Shown piece by piece: positions 50,118-59,294 of a stretch of DNA of 64,000 nucleotides. This DNA is from Elusimicrobiaceae bacterium. GTDB lineage: Bacteria; Elusimicrobiota; Elusimicrobia; Elusimicrobiales; Elusimicrobiaceae. The translations under genes were made by a program, and so were the position numbers. Location of the stretch: contig JAFVFN010000018.1 in the NCBI GenBank assembly GCA_017475405.1, forward strand, positions 62,001 through 126,000, given 5' to 3'. The notes under the pieces were generated by a model. The model did not search any database and was not told the origin of the DNA. It saw only the letters and a program-made list of their open reading frames with translations. The first letter of the stretch is position 1, and the number at the start of each line of letters is the position of its first letter.

Positions 50118-50858
50118 CTAGCGAGCGTCTTGCAGTTGACCGTGAGCCGGGAATAATACAATTTCCCCGTTTTCCAAAACAGCCTTATACCAATCCGCTT
50201 GTTTGTTTACCTCTAACAGTATCCATACATCCGAAATAGCTTGCGCGGGGATACTTTTGTGGAACGCTTTTGCGGTTTCAAATGGTTCCGGCACATATTG
50301 TTCCAAAGTTGATGTAACCGGGATTTTTATAAGCACCGGCAAATTAGCCTTGACATTAAAACGATGCGTGGGTTGTGCGTATAAGACAGCCGTAAGCGGG
50401 TCATAGGCGGTAAAAATTCTTTGCTCGTGATTACTTTTGTTTATTTCTAGTCCGTTTACAAGTGTGTTTTTTAGCTCATCTAGATCTGTAATAGCCATAC
50501 CGCGATACAGCGCCTCTGTTTGGTTGACCAAATCACGCGGAACAAACATTTTGTGCTCCCCCAGTTTGTAAAGCAAGGGATATACTTGTCGGGGCGGGAC
50601 CAACCGAAGGCTGTTCTTTGCATGAGGCACCGCAGGAGCACCCAAGAAGATCTGTACACTGGGCCGTGTGGGTAAATTGATAACTTTTAGTGTCTTAATG
50701 GTAAGCGCAATGGACTTTTGCGAAGCCGCTCCCCACAGGTATTGGTCCTGTCTTGCTAGGGCATGCTGCAAAGACCTGATGTTTTTTTGCGCAGCGACAG
50801 GCAGCGCCAAACAGAAACAGGTGACGAAAGTGATACTGATACGTTGTATGAGAGTCAT
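50118..50858 (-). CDS. Secreted protein with ADP-ribosyltransferase-like features
   Basis: Signal peptide (RISITFVTCFCLALPVAA). The central part has ALYRGMAI, an Arg in a short strand, then RIFTAYDPLTAVLYAQP and LPVLIKIPVT. This order (R, then F-T-A-Y-D with a helix, then a hydrophobic strand) recalls ART-fold proteins such as DUF3990-like or R-S-E transferases, but the catalytic Glu is not clear. It may be a secreted effector. Length 246. Ribosome site AAGGATA. Confidence 0.45.
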   Translation of the reverse strand: MTLIQRISITFVTCFCLALPVAAQKNIRSLQHALARQDQYLWGAASQKSIALTIKTLKVINLPTRPSVQIFLGAPAVPHAKNSLRLVPPRQVYPLLYKLGEHKMFVPRDLVNQTEALYRGMAITDLDELKNTLVNGLEINKSNHEQRIFTAYDPLTAVLYAQPTHRFNVKANLPVLIKIPVTSTLEQYVPEPFETAKAFHKSIPAQAISDVWILLEVNKQADWYKAVLENGEIVLFPAHGQLQDAR

Positions 50859-51036
50859 TTTATCCTTGCTTGCAAAAGTATTGCTATGGGTATTATAAGA
50901 AAAATTGATACAACTGTATATAGGGAAAAAGTCTTACTTTTTTACTGGGCCCTTTAAGCACAGGGCACCTAAGTCTTATGCTACTAATAAACTGGCAGAA
51001 GAACGTTTAAATAAGGATGAGGTATTTTTAGGGGTA

Positions 51037-51065
51037 TAAAAAAAGTCCCGCTTGGAAGCGGGACT
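51037..51065 (-). terminator. Terminator of hppA
   Basis: AGTCCCGC and GCGGGACT form an 8-bp stem followed by seven T on the minus strand. The stretch from here to 50859 holds no gene or further signal that I can see. Confidence 0.85.
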
Positions 51066-51083
51066 TAATCCAACAATACTTTA

Positions 51084-53447
51084 TTATTTCGTTACATCCT
51101 GCGCCGGTTTTTTACTGGTCAAAATAGCCCAGCTTAACACGGCCAAAAGCACAATGACTACCACCCAACCGATCTTACCTAACGGCGTAAAATCGTTATG
51201 GTAATTAACAATAATCGGGGCCACAATGACAGCCACCATATTTACCACTTTAATAAGTGGGTTTACAGCAGGACCGGCTGTATCTTTTAACGGATCACCC
51301 ACTGTGTCACCAACCACACTGGCTTTATGGCGCTCAGAACCTTTTCCAGTATTGGCGGCAATATCAGAGGGTTCGTCTTCTACCACTTTTTTGGCATTAT
51401 CCCAGGCTCCGCCAGCGTTAGACATAAACACAGCCAAGAGCTGCCCGGAAACAATAATCCCAGCTAAAAATCCGCCCAGGGCCTCCACACCAAATGTCAG
51501 TCCTACAATTACCGGGGACACAATGCCTAACAGGGCCAAAATTACCAGTTCCTTTTGAGCGGCAATCGTGGAAATCCCCACGGCACGCGTGTAGTCAGGT
51601 TTGGATGTACCTTCCAGTACTCCGCCTTTGAACTGACGGCGTACTTCCTGTACAATAAGCGCCGCCGCGCGACTGACTGCATTAATGGCAAAAGACGAGA
51701 ACAACCACGGCAGCGCCCCGCCAATGAGCATCCCGACAAATACCACGGGGTTAGATACCACAATACCTACTTCGGACAGCAATGTTAACGCCTGCTCTTT
51801 GCCGGTTGCAGCCCAGGCATCGTTGAGCAAACGTTGTACGTTACTAACATCTACCATGTAAGAAGCGAACAACGAAACAGCCGCAATCACGGCAGATCCG
51901 ATGGCAACCCCTTTGGTAATCGCTTTGGTAGTATTACCCACACCGTCCAAATCCGCCATAATTTGACGGGCTTTTTTAGTTTCCGAGTCATCCTGTCCGT
52001 GCCAGGCCATTTCGCCAATCCCGTTGGCATTATCGGCAATCGGACCGAACGAGTCCATAGCCACATTGTTGCCGGTTAAGGTCAGCATACCAATACCGGT
52101 CATGGCTACCCCATAGAGGATGAAATTAAATTTTTCTACAGGGCTTAGACCGTCAATGGTTCCAAAGATAACCACGGAACAGAAGATAGCAGCCGCAATA
52201 ACTAACGTCGTCCAAACAGCGGATTCAAATCCCACGGCAATACCCGATAAAATGGTCGTGGCCGATCCGGTAGCCGTTGATTTTTTGACTTCTTGTACGG
52301 GTTTGTTTTCGGTTCCCGTGAAATATTCGGTTAAACGGTCAATACAGATTGCCAAAATAATACCGATGGTGGTAGCAGCAAATGGACGCCACCAACCGCC
52401 GGGGACGCCACACATATAGAAGTAAGCCAGTACACCAAAGATGACCACGGAAATCGCCGCAGAAATAGAATAGCCTTTAAAGATAGCTTTCATGGCGTTA
52501 CCAGCCGAACGTTTGGAGTCTTTTACGGCGTAGGTACCGATAATCGAGCACAATACACCGATCCCGCGTACTAAGAGCGGATAGACAATCCATCCATGGT
52601 GTCCCGTCAAGCGCCACAGTCCGATCCCTAAAATAAGACCCGATACGATGGTTACCTCATAGGACTCAAAAATATCGGCTGCCATACCAGCGCAGTCGCC
52701 CACGTTATCACCCACTAAATCGGCTACCACGGCTGGATTGCGTGGATCATCTTCAGGGATCCCGGCTTCTACTTTACCTACAAGGTCCGCTCCCACGTCA
52801 GCAGCTTTGGTATAAATCCCGCCACCCACACGCATAAACAAGGCCAGCAAAGTACCCCCAAAACCAAATCCCAATAAGGCATCCGGTGCGGCAATACCAA
52901 AGATAATAAAAATAATCGTACCGCCAAATAGTCCCAGACCGTCGGTCAGCATACCGGTAACCGTACCAGCGCGGTAGGCAATGCGCAAAGCATCTCCAAA
53001 GCTGCGTTTGGAAGCAGCGGCTACACGCACATTTGCATCTACGGCAATACGCATCCCGAGTTGTCCTACTAAGAGGGAAAACACAGCCCCCAAAATAAAT
53101 GCGCCCGCACGTCCGAATGCAGCAATTAGTTTCACGGAGCCCGCACTCAGTCCCGCAAAGCGTTCCATAGAGTCTTGTGAAACGGGAACGATATATACGG
53201 ATAAAAATAAACAAACAGTTAAAAGAGCAATTAACGGTAAAATGGTTTTTAACTGTCTTTTGAGATAAGCATTGGCGCCTTCCCGAATAGCACCCCAAAC
53301 TTCCTGCATTTTGGCAGTGCCAGCATCTTCACGCATTACCTGTCTGCGTAAGAATAACGCATACAAAAGCCCTGCTACCGCAATAGCCAATACGCCAAAC
53401 AGCGCATATTGCTCAAACGAACGCAGGGAAGAAATACCATACCACAT
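51084..53447 (-). CDS. hppA: K+-independent proton-pumping pyrophosphatase
   Basis: Membrane-integral PPase of ~16 helices that couples PPi hydrolysis to ion pumping. Signature sites: GGGIYTKAADVGADLVGKVE, DNVGDCAGMAADIFES and near the C-terminus DNAKKVVED and GDTVGDPLKDTAGPA. At the position that decides potassium need, the sequence is GNTTKAITKG (Lys and Thr) rather than GNTTA, so the enzyme should be K+-independent and H+-pumping. Length 787. Own promoter region and terminator. In fermenters with little ATP from respiration it saves energy released as PPi. Confidence 0.95.
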   Translation of the reverse strand: MWYGISSLRSFEQYALFGVLAIAVAGLLYALFLRRQVMREDAGTAKMQEVWGAIREGANAYLKRQLKTILPLIALLTVCLFLSVYIVPVSQDSMERFAGLSAGSVKLIAAFGRAGAFILGAVFSLLVGQLGMRIAVDANVRVAAASKRSFGDALRIAYRAGTVTGMLTDGLGLFGGTIIFIIFGIAAPDALLGFGFGGTLLALFMRVGGGIYTKAADVGADLVGKVEAGIPEDDPRNPAVVADLVGDNVGDCAGMAADIFESYEVTIVSGLILGIGLWRLTGHHGWIVYPLLVRGIGVLCSIIGTYAVKDSKRSAGNAMKAIFKGYSISAAISVVIFGVLAYFYMCGVPGGWWRPFAATTIGIILAICIDRLTEYFTGTENKPVQEVKKSTATGSATTILSGIAVGFESAVWTTLVIAAAIFCSVVIFGTIDGLSPVEKFNFILYGVAMTGIGMLTLTGNNVAMDSFGPIADNANGIGEMAWHGQDDSETKKARQIMADLDGVGNTTKAITKGVAIGSAVIAAVSLFASYMVDVSNVQRLLNDAWAATGKEQALTLLSEVGIVVSNPVVFVGMLIGGALPWLFSSFAINAVSRAAALIVQEVRRQFKGGVLEGTSKPDYTRAVGISTIAAQKELVILALLGIVSPVIVGLTFGVEALGGFLAGIIVSGQLLAVFMSNAGGAWDNAKKVVEDEPSDIAANTGKGSERHKASVVGDTVGDPLKDTAGPAVNPLIKVVNMVAVIVAPIIVNYHNDFTPLGKIGWVVVIVLLAVLSWAILTSKKPAQDVTK

Positions 53448-53581
53448 GGACTCAGTCCTCCTTGTACTTAAGGTAATTACTCCCCTATTATAATAAATAA
53501 AAGGTTACCGTGCGCAAGTCCTATTTTTAGAAGACCAAAAGGCCCTTGTGGATTGTACAAATCTTTCTTATACTATATTAT

Positions 53582-54757
53582 ATGTTCAGACGGTGGATAT
53601 TACTAGTTTATGTATGTCTTGTAAGCAGCGTTGTTTGGGGAAACGCACTGCTGGAGAGGACGCTTACACAAAAAATGCAACCTGCTACTACTGCAGGCCT
53701 GAAACGATTTGGGTATATGCGTTTCTACGTGCCGTCTGATCAATTGCCGGACATCCCCGGATTTTGGGACCAATGGTTCTCTTCTCAAACAGAAAAAGCG
53801 CAGGTGCGGGCCTTGGCCTTTTACCTGTTTAATATGTATGTAACAACAAACAGTTATGCGCAACTACGCCCCTCCGAGCTGACGTTAAATGATACGGGCG
53901 TATTGGACGCGTTGATGTTGTGCGAAAAACCGATCGATTATAAACAATCCGTTCGGTTTTATCAGGCCCATTTTAAGGAAGTACACGATTGGCTGCAGGT
54001 ATTTTTTGCCGGACACAACTTCCCATGGCCTAAACCGGCCGAGTCTGATTACGCCTATTGGGTCAAATTATTAGAAAAGCAGCCTTCCTACCAAAAACAA
54101 ATAGTATACCGACAACCGACTAACCTCTTATTACAGGCACCTATTCCAGCAGAAGTAACTGCGCGATTAACTCCTTTTTTGACCAAAGCGCAGATGCGAG
54201 GAAAACAACAAGTAGTACTTTATGATGAACCCAATTTACAGCTAGAAGATTTTGACAATAAAATCCGGAGTCCTCACCTGCGTCGTAAACGTACCTATCG
54301 GTGGGTAAACGAAGAATGCAATTTCAGCAGCTATCTGACGGCTCGGTTGCTTACTGCGGACATTGTACAACATCGAAATCAATGGGGATTTATTCGAGTC
54401 TACCAAATAACCGTCTATCCATCTCAAGAAGAGTTTTTGAGACCGGCTCAGGGAAAACGTTTTGTATTGGCAGACGGGAAATTGGGACTTTCCTGGCGCT
54501 ATCATACTGCAACACTTGTGGTTGTACCTCATAATAAGACCTATATACCGGTAGTATTAGATAGTTTTTTAGGCGGCACACAACCGCTGTCCATGAATCA
54601 ATGGCTCAAACAGTTCGGCTCAAAAACCGTATTTAAGGTTGTCCCGTTTCGTCGCAGTGAAGTAACAGAACACGCCCTGCGTGTACCGCAAAAACTCGAA
54701 GGGACCTCTGTTTGGGTAGATGGCAATAAATATACACCGGCAGAAGTAATTGAATAG
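53582..54757 (+). CDS. Secreted protein-glutaminase-like enzyme (Cys-His-Asp)
   Basis: Signal peptide RRWILLVYVCLVSSVVWG. The C-terminal half has the order seen in protein-glutamine deamidases and other papain-like folds: NEECNFSSYLTARLL (Cys246), WRYHTATLVV (His308) and IPVVLDSFLGG (Asp327). Glutaminase proteins of this type act on side-chain amides of proteins. The N-terminal ~230 residues have no recognised domain. The start at MFRRW gives the signal peptide and lies right after TATATTAT. Not tested; assignment by motif. Confidence 0.6.
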   Translation: MFRRWILLVYVCLVSSVVWGNALLERTLTQKMQPATTAGLKRFGYMRFYVPSDQLPDIPGFWDQWFSSQTEKAQVRALAFYLFNMYVTTNSYAQLRPSELTLNDTGVLDALMLCEKPIDYKQSVRFYQAHFKEVHDWLQVFFAGHNFPWPKPAESDYAYWVKLLEKQPSYQKQIVYRQPTNLLLQAPIPAEVTARLTPFLTKAQMRGKQQVVLYDEPNLQLEDFDNKIRSPHLRRKRTYRWVNEECNFSSYLTARLLTADIVQHRNQWGFIRVYQITVYPSQEEFLRPAQGKRFVLADGKLGLSWRYHTATLVVVPHNKTYIPVVLDSFLGGTQPLSMNQWLKQFGSKTVFKVVPFRRSEVTEHALRVPQKLEGTSVWVDGNKYTPAEVIE

Positions 54758-54779
54758 TATCAGGGTATTATAAATTAGG

Positions 54780-55268
54780 TTAATACCCTTTAACACCATC
54801 TAAAGATTCATCGTGGTCAATCCAATCCTGCACATCAACTTCCCGAAACTCGGTAGCACTGTCTCGCACGATTACTTTTTTAATACCCGCATTAATAATT
54901 AACCGTTTGCACATACTGCAGGAATTGGAATTTTTGATATATTCATTGGTGGCGGCTTCACGACCGGAAAGATACAATGTAGAGTCAATCATTTTATCAC
55001 GAGACGCACTGATAATGGCATTTGCTTCGGCGTGCACGCTGCGGCATAATTCATAACGCTCTCCACGCGGGATGTTGAGTTCCTGACGGATACATTTACC
55101 CAAGTCGCAGCAGTTTTTGCGACCGCGCGGAGCTCCCGCATATCCGGTGGAAATAACTTCGTCATTTTTGACAATCACCGCTCCGTAGCGGCGGCGCAGA
55201 CAGGTACCTCGCTGAGACACAATGTCCGCCAAATCCAAGTAATAGTTAATTTTATCGCGTCTTGCCAT
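54780..55268 (-). CDS. Deoxycytidylate (dCMP) deaminase
   Basis: Makes dUMP from dCMP, feeding thymidylate synthesis. The zinc-dependent deaminase core is intact: SVHAEANAIISA (His and catalytic Glu) and NSCSMCKRLIIN (C-x-x-C, with Ser replacing the usual Pro of PCxxC). RRYGAVIVKNDEVISTGYAGAPRG and the zinc ligands around CCDLGKCIR match ComEB/dCMP deaminases. Length 162. Confidence 0.9.
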   Translation of the reverse strand: MARRDKINYYLDLADIVSQRGTCLRRRYGAVIVKNDEVISTGYAGAPRGRKNCCDLGKCIRQELNIPRGERYELCRSVHAEANAIISASRDKMIDSTLYLSGREAATNEYIKNSNSCSMCKRLIINAGIKKVIVRDSATEFREVDVQDWIDHDESLDGVKGY

Positions 55269-55346
55269 AATTGACTCCCTGTTGTTCTATTATAGCATAT
55301 AAAATAGTTTTTAACGAAAACGCCTTGAAAGCGCTATAATATAGAT

Positions 55347-56645
55347 ATGAAAAAATTTCTAATTTGTCTATTATTATGTGTTTCGCTGGGGATCCATGCA
55401 CAGCAGGTTCGTCATATCACCGCGCAAACCACGCGCATGTCCGAGAGTACGCTGTTAAAACGTTTTAAACTCAAAGAAGGGGAAGCGTTTACCGAGAAAG
55501 AATACCAAAAAGCACAGGAAGATTTACATAAACTGCGCGTATTTAAAACGTTGGAGTTTTTAGAAGAAAAACGCAAAGACGGAGTGGATATCCATATCAA
55601 GGCAGATGACCGCAGTTATGTGTTCCCGATGGCGTTTGCCATGAGCGGCAAAAAACGCTCTGCCGGATTATCACTGGCCAGCGGGAACCTGTTTAAACAG
55701 GGGGAAAGCGCGTTTTTATTTGTCGGTGGCGGACGAGACGGTTTTGCTACGCACGGCGGGCTTTCTTTGGGAGACGACGCGTTTTATATCGGTTACTCAC
55801 ATGTGAATTTCGAGCAAAGCTTTTACCGAAACGGATGGATGAGCTCACCGGGCGTATTTTCCTCAGCTGATGATAAGGGTAATTATGACCACTTGTTATT
55901 AACAACTGTGCATGGGAAACAAGATGATTTGATGTTTACATACAGCCGCCGGTTGTCGCGCGTTTGGAGCGTTTCGATTACCCCGCAGTATGAATATTAT
56001 TCTTATAAAAGTCCGCTCTTAGACAGCGGAAACCACTCTCACGTATCTTTCGGAGTAAGTTATTCCGATGATATTCGCTCCGGTATGAATATGGGTGCAC
56101 TGTCCGGAATCGGTTGGTCCGATAAGCAGCATGCCTTGCGTGACCTTCCGCGTGTACGTGTTGGTAAACTGGCTCAGGCCACCTATACAGCAGGCGGCGA
56201 TTGGAGCGGCAGTGATTACACTATCCAAAAACTCTCTTTGGGCGGCGGATACATGTGGGAATTTAAAACAAGACATATGTTGGCCGTGTTTGCCAAAATG
56301 CAACGCGCGTTTGAGGCTCCGTTTAGCAACCGTATTCGTTCGGGCGACTTATTATTTGGCATGGGAATTTATGACCGCGAACAACGCGGTAAAACCGGTA
56401 TGTCTGCGGGTATCAGTTTTACTTACTTTATTTTACGCAATCAAACGGGTCTGCTTAGTTTAATGCCGTTTTATGAACAGGCCTATATCAGTTCCGGCGG
56501 ACATTCTTATGAACTGCACAGCGGCGCGGGGGCAACACTGGCCTACCGGTTTTGGAGATTCCCGCTGCCGTTTGGGTTGAACTTCACCAAGAACTTAAAC
56601 GACGGAAGCCACCATATCGGTTTTAAAGTTGGCGGCCACTTTTAA
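55347..56645 (+). CDS. Outer-membrane protein with one POTRA-like domain
   Basis: Signal peptide MKKFLICLLLCVSLGIHAQ, one POTRA-like segment (MSESTLLKRFKLKEGEAFTEKEYQKAQEDLHKLRVFKTLEF) and a C-terminal barrel ending HIGFKVGGHF. This is the plan of the surface-antigen/Omp85-like family, but with a single POTRA and a short barrel (432 residues), so a role as assembly factor is uncertain. TATAAT lies 6 nt before the ATG with no ribosome site (leaderless). Confidence 0.7.
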   Translation: MKKFLICLLLCVSLGIHAQQVRHITAQTTRMSESTLLKRFKLKEGEAFTEKEYQKAQEDLHKLRVFKTLEFLEEKRKDGVDIHIKADDRSYVFPMAFAMSGKKRSAGLSLASGNLFKQGESAFLFVGGGRDGFATHGGLSLGDDAFYIGYSHVNFEQSFYRNGWMSSPGVFSSADDKGNYDHLLLTTVHGKQDDLMFTYSRRLSRVWSVSITPQYEYYSYKSPLLDSGNHSHVSFGVSYSDDIRSGMNMGALSGIGWSDKQHALRDLPRVRVGKLAQATYTAGGDWSGSDYTIQKLSLGGGYMWEFKTRHMLAVFAKMQRAFEAPFSNRIRSGDLLFGMGIYDREQRGKTGMSAGISFTYFILRNQTGLLSLMPFYEQAYISSGGHSYELHSGAGATLAYRFWRFPLPFGLNFTKNLNDGSHHIGFKVGGHF

Positions 56646-56673
56646 GACATTGCTGTTTAAAAACTAATTAATT

Positions 56674-56711
56674 TTGCAACTTGCGAAATGGCATCTAAAC
56701 CGCTAGAGTAG
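56674..56711 (+). promoter_or_regulatory. Promoter of the ferritin-like gene
   Basis: TTGCGA and TAGAGT separated by 17 nt, about 40 nt before the start codon. AGGAGG is the ribosome site. Confidence 0.45.
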
Positions 56712-56753
56712 TAGTCCACCCCAAAAGGGAAACTACAAACTAGGAGGTTGCCT

Positions 56754-57272
56754 ATGGGATTAAAAGCAAAAGAATTAGTAACCCGCGCGGGACTGGATGT
56801 AAACGCGCTTATCAAAGAACTTAACAGTGCTTATTGCGATGAATGGCTGGCCTACTATCAATATTGGATCGGCGCACAGATTGCCGAGGGCAAAATGTCT
56901 CACCTGCTGGCCGAAGAACTGACCGAACATGCCGGTGAAGAGTTGGAACACGCCGAAAAACTGGCTAAACGCATTATAGAACTGGGCGGTACACCTTCTA
57001 TCTCACCGGATTTATGGCTTAAAGAAAGCACCTGCGGTTTCTTGGCCCCTAAAGATCCGCAGGCAATGACCCTTTTGAAACAAAATATTCAGGGAGAACG
57101 CTGTGCTATAGAGGTATATCAAAAAATCCTGGAAAAAGTAGCCGGCAAAGATTATATTACCGAACACATTATTCGTGAAATCTTAGAAGATGAAATCGAA
57201 CACGAACAAGATTTAGAGGATCTGAGCTGTTCCTGTTCTCAAGAAGAACCTAAAAAATCCTGTGTGAAGTAA
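56754..57272 (+). CDS. Ferritin-like protein (DPS/bacterioferritin-like)
   Basis: A four-helix ferritin-like protein. The di-iron ligands are seen in NSAYCDEWLAYYQYW, EELTEHAGEELEHAEKL (E..H), NIQGERCAIEVYQ and EILEDEIEHEQDLEDL. The C-terminal tail is Cys-rich (CSCSQEEPKKSC). The strong AGGAGG before the ATG at MGLKAKE decides the start. Likely stores iron or protects against peroxide in this anaerobe. Length 172. Confidence 0.88.
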   Translation: MGLKAKELVTRAGLDVNALIKELNSAYCDEWLAYYQYWIGAQIAEGKMSHLLAEELTEHAGEELEHAEKLAKRIIELGGTPSISPDLWLKESTCGFLAPKDPQAMTLLKQNIQGERCAIEVYQKILEKVAGKDYITEHIIREILEDEIEHEQDLEDLSCSCSQEEPKKSCVK

Positions 57273-57293
57273 AATAGTAGGGGGAGAAAATCC

Positions 57294-57325
57294 GGGGCGA
57301 CCAGAAGGTCGCCCTGTACTTGTAT
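57294..57325. terminator. Terminator between the ferritin gene and nadE
   Basis: GGGCGACC and GGTCGCCC with a 4-nt loop, followed by TGTACTTGTAT on the plus strand. Confidence 0.65.
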
Positions 57326-57328
57326 AAT

Positions 57329-59254
57329 TTATTCTAACTCTTGGATCCACTGCGCACTTGAAGCATCACTGGGCATGCGCCAGTCTCCGCGCGGGGAAAG
57401 CGCTACGCTTCCCACTTTAGGTCCGTCCGGCAAACAGGAGCGTTTAAATTGTTGGGCAAAGAAACGTCTGATAAATACCCCCAGCCACTTTTTGATTTCT
57501 GTTTGCTTAAACTGACCGGCAAACGCATGCTTGGCCAAAAACAATATTTTTTGGGGCCCGAAACCGCAGCGCACCAAATAGTATAAGAAAAAATCATGCA
57601 GCGCATACGGCCCGATCAGGTCTTCGGTCTTTTGAGCAATGCGACCTTTTTTATCGGCCGGTAACAGTTCCGGGCTAATCGGTGTATCCACGATATCGGA
57701 CAGTACAGCCTGTGTCTTTTTATCCGTTGTTTCATGGACAGACACCCACTGAACTAATGACTTTACCAGCGTCTTAGGTACCCCTACATTTACTCCGTAC
57801 ATAGACATATGGTCTCCGTTATAGGTGGCCCACCCCAGGGCCAGTTCCGATAAGTCACCGGTCCCGATGACAATCCCCCCCGTTTGGTTCGCTACATCCA
57901 TCAAAATTTGGGTACGTTCGCGCGCCTGAACATTTTCATAAGTCACATCATGCGTTTTACCATCGTGTCCGATATCTTTAAAATGTTGTTCGCAGGCTTT
58001 TTTAATAGAGATCTCTTTAATACTGACACCCAATTTTTTCATCAGCTGCAGAGCATTTTTATAGGTACGATCCGTAGTTCCAAACCCGGGCATGGTAATA
58101 CCTATAATTTGTTTACGCGGCCACCCTAATTTATCAAATGTGCGCGCTGCTACCAACAATGCTAGCGTAGAATCCAAACCGCCCGAAATACCCACAACAG
58201 CCGTTTTAGCATGTGCAGACTGTAAACGAGTGGACAGTCCCGTTACCTGAATATTAAAAATCTCTTCGCAGTTGTCACCCAGTTGAGTCCCCTGTGGCAC
58301 AAACGGGAACGGATCCACTGACCGCGTTAATTTGCTAACGGGGGCGATCGGTTGACCAATCTCTACCCGGCCATACGCACCGGACGTTTCCAAGGCACTG
58401 TCCGTACGAAACGACGTATTAACCATACGTTCATTACGCAATCTCTCCACATCAATTTCCGCGCAAATCAGTTGCGGTTTGGTATCAAAACGGTTGGACC
58501 GAGCCAACTCTTTACCGTTTTCAAAAATCAAAGCATTGCCGCCGTATACGACATCCGTAGTCGATTCGCCAAATCCGCAAGACGCATACACATACCCGCA
58601 TATCCCGCGTGACGATTGTTGGGCAACCAATTCATGTACATAAGCATGTTTGCCGACCAGCGCATTACTGGCCGATAAATTAAAAATTACATCCGCCCCG
58701 TTTAACACCGCTTCACTAGACGGCGGTACCACGGCCCATAAGTCTTCGCAAATCTCTACCGCAAAATTGAGCCCGCCTGCTTCAAAAATGATATCCATGC
58801 CGGTAGGCACTAATTGCCCACATAAAGCCACGTCCCGTGCCGAAAATGCCAACCCGCGTACAAACCAACGTCCCTCATAAAATTCATGGTAATTAGGCAA
58901 ATAGGTTTTAGGGACAATACCGCAAATCCCCCCGCGGTAACATACGACCGCTGCATTTAATAACACCGTCTCTGCACGCACCGGCATCCCCACAATAAAC
59001 ACAATATCCAAATTCATGGTTTGTATGAGTAAATCTGCCAAGGCGTCTTCTGCGGCGTCCAGTAAGGTGGGCTTTAAAAACAAATCCCCGCATGTATACC
59101 CGGTCAGTCCCAGTTCTGGGAACACCACTATACGTACGCCTTGCTTGGCAGCTTGCTTGATTTGGGACAGGGTTTCTTTTGCATTAAAAGCCACATCGGC
59201 GACTTTGACCGCGGGGACAGCGGCCGCTACTTTTACAAATCCAAAGTTTTTCAT
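57329..59254 (-). CDS. nadE: Glutamine-dependent NAD+ synthetase
   Basis: Two-domain enzyme: an N-terminal nitrilase-type glutaminase (Glu in FPELGLTGYTCGDLF, Lys in VPKTYLPNYHEFYEGRWF, Cys in VEICEDLWA) and a C-terminal ATP-pyrophosphatase domain (GISGGLDSTLALL, RERTQILMDVANQ, GTGDLSELALGW). Converts deamido-NAD+ to NAD+ using glutamine. Length 641 is normal for this long type. Last residues fit the usual C-terminus (GDWRMPSDASSAQWIQEL). Confidence 0.95.
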   Translation of the reverse strand: MKNFGFVKVAAAVPAVKVADVAFNAKETLSQIKQAAKQGVRIVVFPELGLTGYTCGDLFLKPTLLDAAEDALADLLIQTMNLDIVFIVGMPVRAETVLLNAAVVCYRGGICGIVPKTYLPNYHEFYEGRWFVRGLAFSARDVALCGQLVPTGMDIIFEAGGLNFAVEICEDLWAVVPPSSEAVLNGADVIFNLSASNALVGKHAYVHELVAQQSSRGICGYVYASCGFGESTTDVVYGGNALIFENGKELARSNRFDTKPQLICAEIDVERLRNERMVNTSFRTDSALETSGAYGRVEIGQPIAPVSKLTRSVDPFPFVPQGTQLGDNCEEIFNIQVTGLSTRLQSAHAKTAVVGISGGLDSTLALLVAARTFDKLGWPRKQIIGITMPGFGTTDRTYKNALQLMKKLGVSIKEISIKKACEQHFKDIGHDGKTHDVTYENVQARERTQILMDVANQTGGIVIGTGDLSELALGWATYNGDHMSMYGVNVGVPKTLVKSLVQWVSVHETTDKKTQAVLSDIVDTPISPELLPADKKGRIAQKTEDLIGPYALHDFFLYYLVRCGFGPQKILFLAKHAFAGQFKQTEIKKWLGVFIRRFFAQQFKRSCLPDGPKVGSVALSPRGDWRMPSDASSAQWIQELE

Positions 59255-59294
59255 AAAGGACTCCTTTGCGGGGGATACTCTTATTTTATAATTT

